From Lasiodiplodia sp. COLG20 (taxonomy: Eukaryota > Ascomycota > Dothideomycetes > Botryosphaeriales > Botryosphaeriaceae): DNA of 64,000 bases. The notes beneath the pieces are model-generated. The model made no database searches. It was given only the letters and a program-made list of their open reading frames with translations, and had not been told where the DNA came from. Position numbers and translations under genes: made by a program. Location: NCBI GenBank assembly GCA_009801085.1, contig VNWV01000001.1, forward strand, positions 6,262,001 through 6,326,000, read 5' to 3'. This document shows positions 24,327 to 34,723 of this stretch, piece after piece (position 1 is the stretch's first letter; every line of letters begins with the position of its first letter).

Positions 24327-25466
24327 TTACATAACGGTACACTTCGCATCGTTATCCTTTGCGTTCTTGACAGAGAGCGCTACTCTTGCGGCCTCCGTGA
24401 AGGCCTCGTTGACACCTCTGTTCTTCATTGCAGAGCATTCTGTGTAGTCGTCAGCAATCTCACGTGTTGCGTTGCCAACAAGGGTGACAGCAAAAATCAG
24501 GCCATAATTATCGGGCCCAATCTACGCGTGCGGTGCGCATTGCTTACCGAGGTATCTCAAAGCGCGAATCTTTTCTGCGACCTTGAGACCTTGATCGTAA
24601 TTGATGAGCGCCGGCTTCTCGCCTTGCTGTCCGTCCTCATCGTCGCCGTCGGTCTGTTCTCGGAGGTCACACTTGAGTGCCACAAGCACGAGCTTCACGC
24701 CGGGGCAATTCTCCGCAATTTCGCCCACCCATTTGGTCTCGACGTTTTCCAGGGAGTCGGGCGAGTCGACCTGTCGCATTGAGGCATTAGTCGAAATGTG
24801 ATAGATTGTATGGCGCGTTGGCGTGTCCGTACGCTGAAGCAGAGCATTATAGCATGGGTGTCGTCATAGGATAGCGAGCGCAGCCGGTCGAATTCCTCCT
24901 GGCCAGCCGTATCCCAGAGGCTCAACTCGACATGGACATTGTCGATGAAGATGTCTAGTTGCACCCTGTTAGAACGACGTCATCGTGCGGCCAACAAGGG
25001 TTGGCAATTTTTACCGTGCACGTAGTTCTCTGGATCTCGAAGTTAGCCGCTGCGCAAGTTTGCCGCGAGGACTTGGTAAGCTTACCAAAAACAGTCGGTT
25101 CGCTTTGCGAAAAGACTAGTTGTCAGCTCGGTGTCCGGTTGAGGACGGTGGCGGCAGCTGAGACTCACTATACCGTAGGGAAGTATCTGTGTGAGTTAAG
25201 ACCGATTAGCTATCCGCACCGAGACCGGCAAGACAATTGACGAGGCGGCTTCGAGAACAGCGACCTCACCCTCTTGTAAAGACGTTTAACAGCGATGTCT
25301 TTCCACATGCACCGTCGCCTCTGTATTCTCCGGTGTCAGCACACTCGCCCTCGCGTTGTTCCCACTTGCACGCGCCCTCAGCGGGCCCGATCCCGTCTTG
25401 GTCTGGTCATACGTACAGAAGCACGAGCTTCCGCTGAACAGTCTTGGTGCCGCCGCAGAGAGGCAT
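24327..25466 (-). CDS. rho3: Rho3-type Rho GTPase with three microexons
   Basis: Eight exons: 25417-25466, 25270-25320, 25169-25186 (18 nt), 25086-25102 (17 nt), 25015-25029 (15 nt), 24833-24954, 24548-24770 and 24327-24439, giving 202 residues. The P-loop GDGACGKT is at 18-25. The three microexons encode YFPTV, YEPTVF and ENYVH, which together form the effector loop and switch I. Switch II is [25 protein letters not shown] is the guanine-specificity region, followed by an acidic insert (DGDDEDGQQ), and G5 is ECSAMKNRG. The C-terminus CTVM is a CAAX box with terminal Met, predicting farnesylation. Rho3 directs polarised exocytosis and actin cables at hyphal tips. Every phase agrees and the product matches the family without gaps. 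Confidence 0.93.
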
Positions 25467-25818
25467 GGTCAGGAGCGTGGAGAGGAGAGCCGGAAATGAA
25501 GGAGAGACGGGGACGGAGTCGGAGGCGTGACGTCGGCACTAGGGTATGCGATGCGCGCGCAAGCTGGGGCGGGGAGGCGAGGCGGCTGTTGAGTCGGGTG
25601 TCGGGTCGATGCGAAGCGGCAGGCGTTGTGGGCGAGGGCAACGTTATGCGCAGTCAGGCTTCATAACCGGTCGAGCAGAGCGTGAGAAGTGCGACGGCCA
25701 CAACAGTCAAGATTTGGGGGGTCGGCGGGAGGGTGCGCGGTGCAGCTGGAGGTAGGTGTATGATGGAGATCGATTAGAGATTCGCCCGAACGCCTAATTT
25801 AGCGCTCCGGCGAGATGG
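25467..25818. promoter_or_regulatory. Rho3 upstream region
   Basis: About 350 bp of GC-rich DNA between the Rho3 start and the left edge of the transposon island. It must hold what remains of the Rho3 promoter; the transposon begins only about 350 bp from the start codon. No TATA element seen. Confidence 0.4.
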
Positions 25819-25822
25819 GGCT

Positions 25823-25867
25823 CAGGCATGGTGACACGGCAGTTCGGACACTTGGCGGCAACGAGAT
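25823..25867 (+). repeat. Left 45-bp terminal inverted repeat
   Basis: Begins CAGGCATGGTGACACGG and ends GCGGCAACGAGAT. It is identical over all 45 bases to the reverse complement of 34230-34274. It is GC-rich and free of RIP-type change. Confidence 0.9.
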
Positions 25868-25938
25868 CTTGTCCGCCCTTTGCAGCGCACCCCTGCCAAT
25901 CCGTGACACGATCTCCACCCTCATGCATCAACACCACA

Positions 25939-26296
25939 ATGGATGCACGCAACAAGCAGCTTCGCCCCATCACCCCCGATCCTCTACTGAATCCAGCAGC
26001 CCTTCATGAGCCACACAAAGAGTATAGCACGCCCCAGAAGGCCGCCTTTCGCCACGCAGTCTGGACTAAGAAACTTAAGCCAAAAAAGTACTAAAGAACC
26101 ATAAAGAACCTCTATAAAGCGCACTAGATATCTTATTTATCTACGTACGATATCCTTAATGATTATTCTACTAGGCGGCGTGGCGGATATACTCGTGTTA
26201 GACCGACTTTTATACTAGTAGATAAGCTTCTTACCGGCATTCTCTTATAAATTACCTTCTCTTTTAAAAGACGCGTAATAGACTTCTTCTCTATTA
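25939..26296 (+). pseudogene. Transposase N-terminal remnant
   Basis: The ATG at 25939 opens a frame starting MDARNKQLRPITPDPLLNP. It continues through a TPQKAAFRHAV motif resembling the first helix of a transposase DNA-binding domain. The first stop is TAA at 26092. Beyond it the same frame remains recognisable (NLYKAH, STYDILNDYSTRRRGGYTRVRP, LVDKLLTG) but is broken by TAA and TAG codons, as expected from C-to-T changes. The base composition shifts abruptly around 26075-26095, within this one frame. It is cut at 26297 by the LTR retrotransposon's target duplication. Confidence 0.65.
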
Positions 26297-26301
26297 TTTA
26301 G
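26297..26301 (+). repeat. Target-site duplication TTTAG, left copy
   Basis: TTTAG lies directly before the 5' LTR and again directly after the 3' LTR at 33294-33298. A 5-bp duplication is usual for Ty3/gypsy integrases. Confidence 0.8.
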
Positions 26302-26729
26302 TATTACGACACGCTTAAACAGCAGTAGAAAAGTCAAAATCTTATACGACTTACCACCCACGTAACCAACCCCCCGAACCTAGTACGATCTATCTAGCCG
26401 ATCTAGCCGCATCCGAACCTACCAACCCGAGCTATTAAACCCTTTTCGTCATTCTAATTACTCTAGTCACCTTAATTACTATAAGTAACTAATACTAATT
26501 ATACTAACTACTCTATATATATAGACCACACTTATTATAGTAGATAGAACCTTCGTAGTTAATTTTAATTATTATTTTATATCTCTCTTATTATCTTCTT
26601 TACCTAACTACGGCTACTATTCTCTAAGTATAGTATCTAGTAATATTCTAGATAGTAGTAGTAAACCTCTTAACGCTATATAACTATTTATACTCTTTAC
26701 TTTATCCCCCTTCTAGTCCTAGCGTAACA
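26302..26729 (+). repeat. 5' long terminal repeat
   Basis: 428 bp, starting TATTACGACACG and ending GCGTAACA. It aligns end to end without gaps to 32866-33293; the differences I see by eye are transitions. Confidence 0.88.
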
Positions 26730-27099
26730 CTTTAACCACCTTTCTTATAGGTACTAAAGGTAAGATTTCTAAAGAAAAATAATTATAATAACTTAGACTA
26801 CAATCCGCGCCTTTCTTTCTAACGTAGAGAAGTAGCTCTAAAACATCTACCTAATAATTTCTAGAGAACCTAATATAGAAACCTATATAACTATATCAAA
26901 GGTCTACGCTATCGGGATTATCTCTTTAATCTATAACGTTAGTCGACTCTAAATTTCTTCTAACGCCTCCGAGAACTATACTATAGTCCTACTAGAATAC
27001 TTTATTAGAGAATAGGCCTTCTTAGTTAACCGTACTACTAGATTCTAGAAGTAATCTTCTACTACGAAAGCTACTTCCGCCCTATCTATCTCTATATAA

Positions 27100-27960
27100 A
27101 TATAAAACTTAAAGTTTAAAGTTAAGAAACCTAACGTTTTCGACGGCACCCGAGAAAAACTGGACGAATTTCTACGGTAATTATATATCTACTTCTACTT
27201 GTTCGATACAACTTTTTAGGACGACATCTAAAAAATCTTCTTTACTAGGTCGTACCTCTACGAAAGTGCCGCTTAGTAGTTTAAACTATATTAGGACGAC
27301 TTCGGAAAAATAGACTAGTACGAAGAAATCATACGACTTTTCTATAGCTATAGTAACTTTACTAAAACCCTCTAGAAAACGTTCGAGAATAAAAACTAAT
27401 ACTAGAATACGGTATACTAAATCTAGATACTTAAATAAACCGGGTCTATAGTAACGTATATAACTTAGTTTCGACTCTATACCTTACGACTATAATAGCC
27501 TAATAACGTTCTTAAAATACTATACTACGAGAGACTAAAAGACTATATTAAGGACGAATTTACTAGAACTAAGCTATCTAATTTATACTAGAAGGTGGTC
27601 CGTATTACTATCTAGCTCGACACTCGACTATACGACCGTCGTAGGAAAGTAACCCGGTCGAACCGCCCTATAGCTAACTTTAACTAAACCTAAAATATAA
27701 TAAGCCTTAGCGAATCTATAAACCTCGATAGCGTCAAACGTAACGGGCCTCTATTCTAAGAAGAAAAAGACCGACGCCGTAAGAAGAACCTATACCTTCG
27801 CTATAATAAGAAAAAACACTACGCCTACTAATATAAGGGCGGCTATAAGATAATACACTAAATCTTAACTATATAAGTAACGAAAGTAGAGAAATTCTAC
27901 GATAAGTAATATTAGACCGATTATACTAACGACGAATACGAAAGCCACCGTAAATTAAAA
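27100..27960 (+). pseudogene. gag remnant of the LTR element
   Basis: Near 27124-27205 the frame reads KPNVFDGTREKLDEF then IYFYLF, as in fungal gypsy Gag proteins. A decayed CCHC zinc knuckle is near 27790-27840 (LRYNKKKHYAY), where cysteine positions now read R or Y, as expected after C/G transitions. Stops are frequent. Only the general class can be assigned. Confidence 0.65.
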
Positions 27961-28949
27961 AAGACCTATAAGTACTAGCCGAAGATAAAAAACTAAAAAA
28001 GTCTTTAATCTAGAGGTGGATAGAGACGTAGTCTTTAGCGCTCCTTTAGATAACTATAATAACGACCGGTAATACTAAAGAAAAACTCTCTTATACGTAT
28101 ACTATAGACGATAAAGAACCTCTAGCCGAATATATTAAGTACCTTATTATTAATATACTCGCTAATAGACGTCAAGCCTACGTTCTAATCGATTTAGCTA
28201 ACGGAGGTAATTATATTAATCCCTACTTCGTAGAAAAACATAACATTAAGTTTTAAGAAAAGAAACACCCTTACGAACTTATTACCGTAGATAGTTTATC
28301 TAGTATATATAGAGAAGGGTTAATACTTATAAAAACCTAAGGACTCGTGCTAGCTAGAGAAAAATACCGAGAAAGAATATGCTTAAATATTATAAAAACC
28401 TCTAGATATAATATTATTCTAGAACGCCCCTAGCTCCAGAAGTAAAAACTATACATCGACTAAAAATCTAGAGAAGTAAAATTTAGGTCTAGAGAAAAAA
28501 ACGAGGCGTAGTAGCTGTTTAATATTATAATAGCGTCGGTACAACCCTAAGCAATCTAGAGTAAGCTAATATAAGTTAGTAAGATCTCTAAAAAGACCCT
28601 TAAAAAAGAAGTAAAGAAAAACACCCCTATTAGAATCTTCTAAATACATACTACCCTCTAAGAAATTAAAATTAAGACTTAATAATCTCTAGAGGTTTGG
28701 TAGGCCTATAGAATCGCCTATCTTTCTAGAAAACAAATCTATAGACCCTAGAAACCCTAAGAACCTTAAGAACGTATAAAATACGACCTACGATAAGTTA
28801 ATACTACTAATATAGAAAACCCCCTAAATAACGTACTTCTATAATATAGAAAATTCGACATCTTTACGAAGAAATAGAAAGACGCTCTACTAAAATATTA
28901 ACTATAGAACTATAAAATACCTCTAATACTAGAAATATTATCTAAGTTC

Positions 28950-31900
28950 GGCCCTTTATACTCCCTCTCTAAAAAAGAACTATAGGTGCTTAAGAAATAT
29001 ATTAAGACCTACTTACGAAAAGAATACATTCGATTATTTTAGTTATTAGTAGTCTTTTCTATTCTATTCGTACTAAAACCTAGAGAGAAGCTACGACTAT
29101 ACGTAGACTACTAAGCTCTAAACGATATTACTATTAAGAATCGCTATCTCTTACCTAGAATCGACGAACTACGAGACCGACTAAAAAAGACTAAGTATTT
29201 TACTAAGCTCGACCTTCGAGACGGCTACTACTTAATTAGAATTAAAGAAGACGAAGAGTAAAAGACCGTCTAGCGAAGCCGCTTTAAACTGTTTAAATAC
29301 TTCGTCATATCTTTTAGACTTACTAACGCCCCCACAACCTTTTAAGCTATAATTAACGACATTCTTCGAGAATACCTAGACGTCTTCTATATAGTATATC
29401 TGAACGATATTCTAATCTACTCTAAAACCCTAGAGGAATATTAGAAACACGTAGTAAAGGTACTAAAGAAATTATAGAAAAGAAGGCTATAAGTTAAGTC
29501 CGAGAAATACGTCTTCTACGTCTAAGAGGTAAAATTTCTAGAATTTATTATCTAACCCGAGAAAGTCGTAATGAATTCTAAAAAAGTAAAATCTATTCTT
29601 AGTTAGCCTATATCTAAGAACCTTTAAGAAGTCTAATTCTTCTTAGGCTTTACTAACTTCTACCGACGGTTTATTAAAGACTACGCTAAACTAGCGGAAC
29701 CTCTAACTCGACTAATCTAAAAAGACACCCGTTTCGACTAGTAGAATATATAATAGAAAGCCTTCGACCTACTTAAGAAAGCCTTTACGAAAACATTTAT
29801 TCTAGTTCTTTTCGACCTAAATAAACCCATCTATCTAGAAACCGACGCCTTAGACTATACTATAGAGGTATACCTTAGCTAGCTAGATAATTAAAAACGA
29901 CTATACCTCGTAGCCTTCTACTCTAGAAAGATATTATCTACGAAACTTAACTATAATATTTATAATAAAGAACTATTAGCTATCGTTATAGCCTTTAAAG
30001 AATAGCGACATTATCTAAAAAGAATAAACTTCGAAATTACCGTATACTTAGATTACTAAAACCTAGGCGCCTTTATAACAACTAAAATTCTTAATCGGCG
30101 ATAAGTCTAGTGGGCGAAATAACTCGCTTTCTTTAATTTTAAGATAGTATACTGAAAAGAAACTAAGAATAAAAAGGCTAATACATTTAGCCGACGATAC
30201 GACTATATACTTAACCGATTAGAACTCTCTTTAGCGCTTCTAGAATAAAATAAGAAAGAAGATATTAAACTTAACCGACCTTAATTAGAACTTACAGCAA
30301 TCTACCTTCTAATTCTAGTTATTCGAAGTTAAGTAAGAGGCTTCTAATCCTAAAAAGAACTTTCTAGACCTTAGAGATCTTCTAAATCTATAAACCCCTA
30401 AAAACTCGTTTTTAGAAATATAATACTTTCTAAATCTAGTTTCTTAAAAGTACTAAACTTCTAAAAATCGACCCCTTCTAGAGAAATAAATCTAGAAATA
30501 CAATCCTCCTAGAAAGAACCTCTAGAAATAAGCACCCTAGAAGCACAACTAGCCTAAGAAGAAAACTCTAGAAATAGAACCCTAGAAAATAACTTCTAGA
30601 AGGCCCCCTCTAAAAACCTAGACATATAAGAAAATAAAGACCCTTAAGAAAACGACCCCTTACTTTTAATATAGAAAGAGCACATTCGAACAACCTACGA
30701 AAACGACACTATAGTATAGCAACTATTAAAACAAATTTACGATTACTTAGAAGAAGATTCCGACCTTATACTAAGCCTAGAAGAAACAATTCTTTTTAAA
30801 GAACTAGTCTACGTTTTCTAACGACTTCGACGATAACTCATTAAAGAAATCTACGCTACTCTAGTATACGGCTATAGAGGCACTAATTCTATAATAGAGA
30901 GAATCGAAAAAGCATTCTATATACCGTACCTTAGAAAACAAGTACGATAGTACCTCGCTAATTATAAAAACTACGCCCGAAATAAAGTAGTACGATACGC
31001 CCTCTACGAAAAGCTATAGCCAATTATACCTTTCGACTAACTTTAGAAATCCATCTTCTTAGACTTTATTATTAAACTACTAAAATCTAAGAAACCACTT
31101 ATAGAGGTACGCTACAACGTAATTCTAGTTATTACTAATAGACTATCTAAATAGAGGTATTTTATCTCCTATAAGAAAGCCTTAAAAGTTTCTAAGCTAG
31201 TTTATATCTTTCTACGATATATCTTTATAAACTATAGAATGTTAGAAATAATTATCTCCGACTGAGATACCTACTTTTACGCTCGATTCTAGTAAATCTT
31301 AATGAATAAGTTAGAAACGAAGTATAAGCTATTTACCACCTTTTACCTCTAGATAAATAACTAAACGAAACGACTTAACTAGACCTTAGAGAAATACCTA
31401 TAAAGCTACGTAAACTACTAATAAAACAACTAGATAGAACTTCTACTTCTAGTATAATTCGTTTATAATAGCATACTAACGAAAATAATCTAAGAAATAC
31501 CGTTCTACGTCAACTTTAAATTCGAACTCTAAGTCTACGGAGAATCTATTCCACAAGAAAACATCGTATAAAAAGAGATACTCTAGGCGAAACAGCTAAA
31601 AGAGCTACACTAAAGCCTAGTCTAAGATATAGAATTTATTAACCACCGCATAGCTATATACTATAACTAAAGGCGCTAGAAGCCGCCGCCCCTAAAGAAA
31701 AAAAATAAAGTCTAGCTACTCACTAGAAATCTTAAAACTAAACGACCGAGCCCTAAATTAGATTATAGAAAAATCGGTCCCTTTAAAATTAAATAAAAAC
31801 TTTCTTCTATCACTTATAAACTTAAATTACCTAAAAATATACGTCGAAGTCTAGTCTTCTACGTAGCGCTTCTTAAACTAGTACTATAAAACGTCTAAAC

Positions 31901-32105
31901 ACTAGAATATCTCGAGAAAAAAATTCAGCTCGAAGACGTATAAAAATAGAACGTCGAAAAAATTCTAGATAGTAAATAGAACCCCGATGGTTAGCTTAAG
32001 TACCTCATCAAGTAGAAGAATTACGATAACTTAGAAAACACCTAGAAACTCTTATCGAACCTTAACTACCTAGAACTTCTCGAGAACTTTCACCGATAAA
32101 ACCTA
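28950..32105 (+). pseudogene. pol remnant: RT, RNase H, integrase, chromodomain
   Basis: Reverse transcriptase at about 29020-29560 shows [22 protein letters not shown] and the catalytic box as YLND (about 29395-29409), so one catalytic Asp is now Asn, an expected G-to-A change. RNase H at about 29800-30080 shows FYSRKILSTKLNYNIYNKE. Integrase at about 30830-31560 has the zinc-binding region with altered ligands, the ISD-stop-DTYF catalytic block near 31257, and NQTLEKYL. The C-terminus at about 31940-32100 matches a chromodomain (VEKILDSK, LKYLIK, ENTQKLLSNL, LLENFHR). Dozens of stops make the frame inactive. Confidence 0.85.
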
Positions 32106-32865
32106 AACTATCTAAGTCTAGAACATTCTTCTATAACGTAAAACCTAGAGAAAGGGTTAGAGACATCTAAAACCGATTAATAGAGGCCTAACGAGAAACT
32201 ACGCCGTTAGCGCCTATTACGTTACTATCGGACCTACCTAACGTATACGATATAGCCGTATTATCCACTCCTAAATTAGCTAAATTCCGACCTAAGATAG
32301 TAGTCTTCTCTACTTTAATCGTAGCTAGCTTCCGGTTAAACATCTCGTTACTCTAGAAATCTAGAAAAGATAATATTCGAAGAAGCTAAATTATCTTAGC
32401 CCGAAAAAATACGTTTCGACGAGTTAAACGAAGGATTTCCATCTTATTCTACTTAATCTAACGTTAAACCTTCTCTAACTAATCCCGGATACGATCTTAT
32501 TATTAATCTACTCGACGAACTATAGAAAGTTAGTATAAGTATAGAAAGAGAAGAAAACGATTACACTTAGCTAGAGAAGTTATCGCCTTAAAAATATAAC
32601 GACGATTACGCTTTACATACTCGTAATAACGAGGCCGATCGGAAAAAACGAAGTAACGGTAATAAGAACGAGAAGAGTAGAATTAATAATAAATAGATAT
32701 CTCTACCCCGTTCTAAAGAATATAAGAAGCTAAGATATACTAATAAGCGCTACTATCTAATATAATTAGTATAAAAAAGAAGAATAATAGTAAAGAGAAC
32801 CTACGGGGTCTTATAAGAATCTATATAGAAGCTTTCGGGTCGAAAGTAGTCTAGAGAGAGGATAG

Positions 32866-33293
32866 TATTACGATACGTTTAAATAGTAGTAGAAAAGTTA
32901 GAATCTTATACGACTTATCGCCTACGTAACTAACCCTCTAAACCTAGTACGATCTATCTAGCCGACCTAGCCGTATTTAAACCTACTAACTTAAGCTACT
33001 AAACCCTTTTTATCATCCTAATTACTCTAGTTATCTTAATCACTACAAGTAACTAATACTAATTATACTAACTACTCTATATATATAGACTACACTCGTT
33101 ATAGTAGATAGAACCTTCGTAGTTAATTTTAATTATTGTCTTATACCTCTCTTATTACCTTTTCTACTTAACTACGACTACTATTCTCTAAGTATAGTAT
33201 TTAGTAATATTCTAGATAGTAGTAGTAAACCTTTTAATACTATATAACTATCTATACTCTTTATCTTATCTTCCTTTTAGTCTTAACGTAATA
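32866..33293 (+). repeat. 3' long terminal repeat
   Basis: 428 bp, starting TATTACGATACG and ending ACGTAATA. Same length as the 5' LTR. It has lost more C (for example ACGCTTAAACAG has become ACGTTTAAATAG). Confidence 0.88.
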
Positions 33294-33298
33294 TTTAG
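33294..33298 (+). repeat. Target-site duplication TTTAG, right copy
   Basis: Matches the left copy exactly and fixes the outer edge of the LTR element. Confidence 0.8.
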
Positions 33299-34107
33299 AC
33301 TTTCGATTTTTATAATCCATATACGTATAAATTTATACACTAATATACGCTCTAGCGCGCGTTAGCCCGGCGTAGTTACTACCACTATAAGTTATACTAG
33401 AGGTAGTATCTTAGTCTAACTATCTAGTAAAACTATATTTAATTCGTACAAGACTATCTAGATTAGAAAGATAAATAGAAGTTTATTTATTTTTTAGATA
33501 AAACCTACTTCGCTATTAGCTAAGAGAGTAAGATCTAGATAACTAGATCGCTAAATAAAAGATACGAGCTAAATTACTAATAATATAAGTTATCTAGAAA
33601 CTTAACTATACTATATTTTTAGATAGTAGTTAACTACAATTTTAAGACCGAGCTATATTTATATTAGAACTAAGAGGGAGCTAGTAATCTAGATTATACT
33701 ATCTATTAAAAGATTCTTAATTAAATATATCTTTTAAAACTTATAAAGATTAAAGACCGCTATACTAGCACGTATTAATAGATATAGATTATACTAGAGA
33801 AAGATAGCGACTTAGCTTATAATAATACGAAAGAACCGAATCTAATAAAAGCGTTTAAGAAGAAGTATAGTATTCGCTACTATAAGAACTACGCGTACTC
33901 GCCTAACTTCTTACCTATCGAAAATATATAGAGGATACTTAAGCAGCGAGTCCGCAAGGCACGCTACAGCAGCTAGAAGCAGCTACTACGAGAGATTAGA
34001 TACTAGTAGAGGCAGATTACGCAGGAAGAGATTAATAAGCTGATCTTAACCATGGAGGACCGAATGCACGAGTGTTTAGACCGGGAGGGCAAGGCAACAC
34101 GCTATTG
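33299..34107 (+). pseudogene. Transposase C-terminal remnant (DDE domain)
   Basis: Continuation of the interrupted transposase after the LTR element. About 33299-33890 is TpA-saturated with many stops. From about 33890 the composition recovers and the frame becomes nearly open. YAYSPNFLPIENI and RILKQRVRKARY match the third-acid region of Tc1/mariner DDE transposases, and the upstream DSDLAYNN stretch at about 33805 resembles the second catalytic Asp region. A short Glu/Arg-rich end (TQEEINKLILTMEDRMHECL) leads to the stop TGA at 34107-34109. Stops interrupt the frame, so it is dead. Confidence 0.7.
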
Positions 34108-34229
34108 AGAAACTCAACACCATAAATATATCCACTCCTGCTATCGTGTAGATGTATCGTGATCGTTGCAGCGCTGCTGCGGAGATGCAAGTCGTTGGTG
34201 CTGCGAAATTTGGTGAGGATCGTACGCGA

Positions 34230-34274
34230 ATCTCGTTGCCGCCAAGTGTCCGAACTGCCGTGTCACCATGCCTG
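34230..34274 (-). repeat. Right 45-bp terminal inverted repeat
   Basis: Exact reverse complement of 25823-25867. It is GC-rich and unmutated, although the DNA 150 bp further in is heavily mutated. Confidence 0.9.
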
Positions 34275-34723
34275 GGCTACCGTACCAACGCAGCCGAAGA
34301 CGGCTCTCCGTGCAAAGCGCCTGCACTGCCAGGATCCATCACCAATAGAATACAAGGCGAGCCGCCTCGCGCACGGCTAGATTTACGCCGGATTTGCCAA
34401 GTGGCCATCAGCTGAGCTCATTCGCATCCTTTTCCTCGGGCCGGTGGTGTGAAATACGTCTATTACGTGTGCTGAGCGCTGACCTGTGTCGTGGCGCTCA
34501 TGATGTCGTGCCTCGCTAAGAAAAACCCCGAACTACTGTTTCTTAGGCCTGTTGAATACAAGGGCCATGCCTAATTTGGCATTCTTCAAGGCTGAGTACC
34601 CTAATGGGCCAGACGCCCTGACCAAAACCATACCCAAACGCCGGCGCCGCCCACTTTAAGGATCCTATGCATGAACAAAAAACAAAAAAAAAGCCCCCCT
34701 CATAGCCAGCGCGAGATGCGCCC
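34275..34723. other. Spacer between transposon island and CWC25
   Basis: About 450 bp of normal composition directly after the right inverted repeat. It should contain the CWC25 3' UTR (minus strand). An A-rich run occurs at about 34676-34692. No gene. Confidence 0.45.

Larger units (their letters stand above)
26302..33293 (+). mobile_element. Ty3/gypsy LTR retrotransposon (chromovirus), RIP-degraded
   Basis: A 6,992-bp element with two 428-bp LTRs, flanked by the 5-bp direct repeat TTTAG (26297-26301 and 33294-33298). It has gag-pol remnants in plus orientation in the order gag, zinc knuckle, (protease), reverse transcriptase, RNase H, integrase, chromodomain; this order defines the Ty3/gypsy chromovirus class. 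All parts carry many TAA/TAG stops and TpA-rich sequence with CpG kept, as RIP leaves. The terminal dinucleotides read TA...CA on the left LTR and TA...TA on the right one, consistent with original TG...CA ends after G-to-A and C-to-T changes. It lies within the transposase frame of the DNA transposon, so it inserted later than that element. Confidence 0.9.
25823..34274 (+). mobile_element. Tc1/mariner-like DNA transposon, interrupted and RIP-degraded
   Basis: The element is bounded by perfect 45-bp terminal inverted repeats (25823-25867 and 34230-34274). Removing the nested LTR element leaves about 1.46 kb, a usual size for this class. Coding remnants are in plus orientation. A GC-normal start lies at 25939-26094. 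A TpA-saturated continuation to about 26296 keeps reading in the same frame through stop codons. The C-terminal catalytic part is at about 33790-34107 and reads KAFKKKYSIRYYKNYAYSP, then FLPIENI, then RILKQRVRKARY, close to the Tc1/mariner NPIENVW...LKxR signature. GGCT occurs directly outside both ends (25819-25822 and 34275-34278). TA, the usual target duplication, does not. Confidence 0.8.

Noticed and set aside
26080..34080. AT-rich block as a centromere core
   Set aside because: Its content is a dateable nested pair of transposons with intact borders, and normal genes lie within 500 bp on both sides. Nothing else suggests a centromere.
25823..34274. Inverted 45-bp repeats as an attachment site or assembly artefact
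   Set aside because: Their position at both ends of a recognisable transposase remnant explains them as terminal repeats. Perfect identity is expected of transposon ends.
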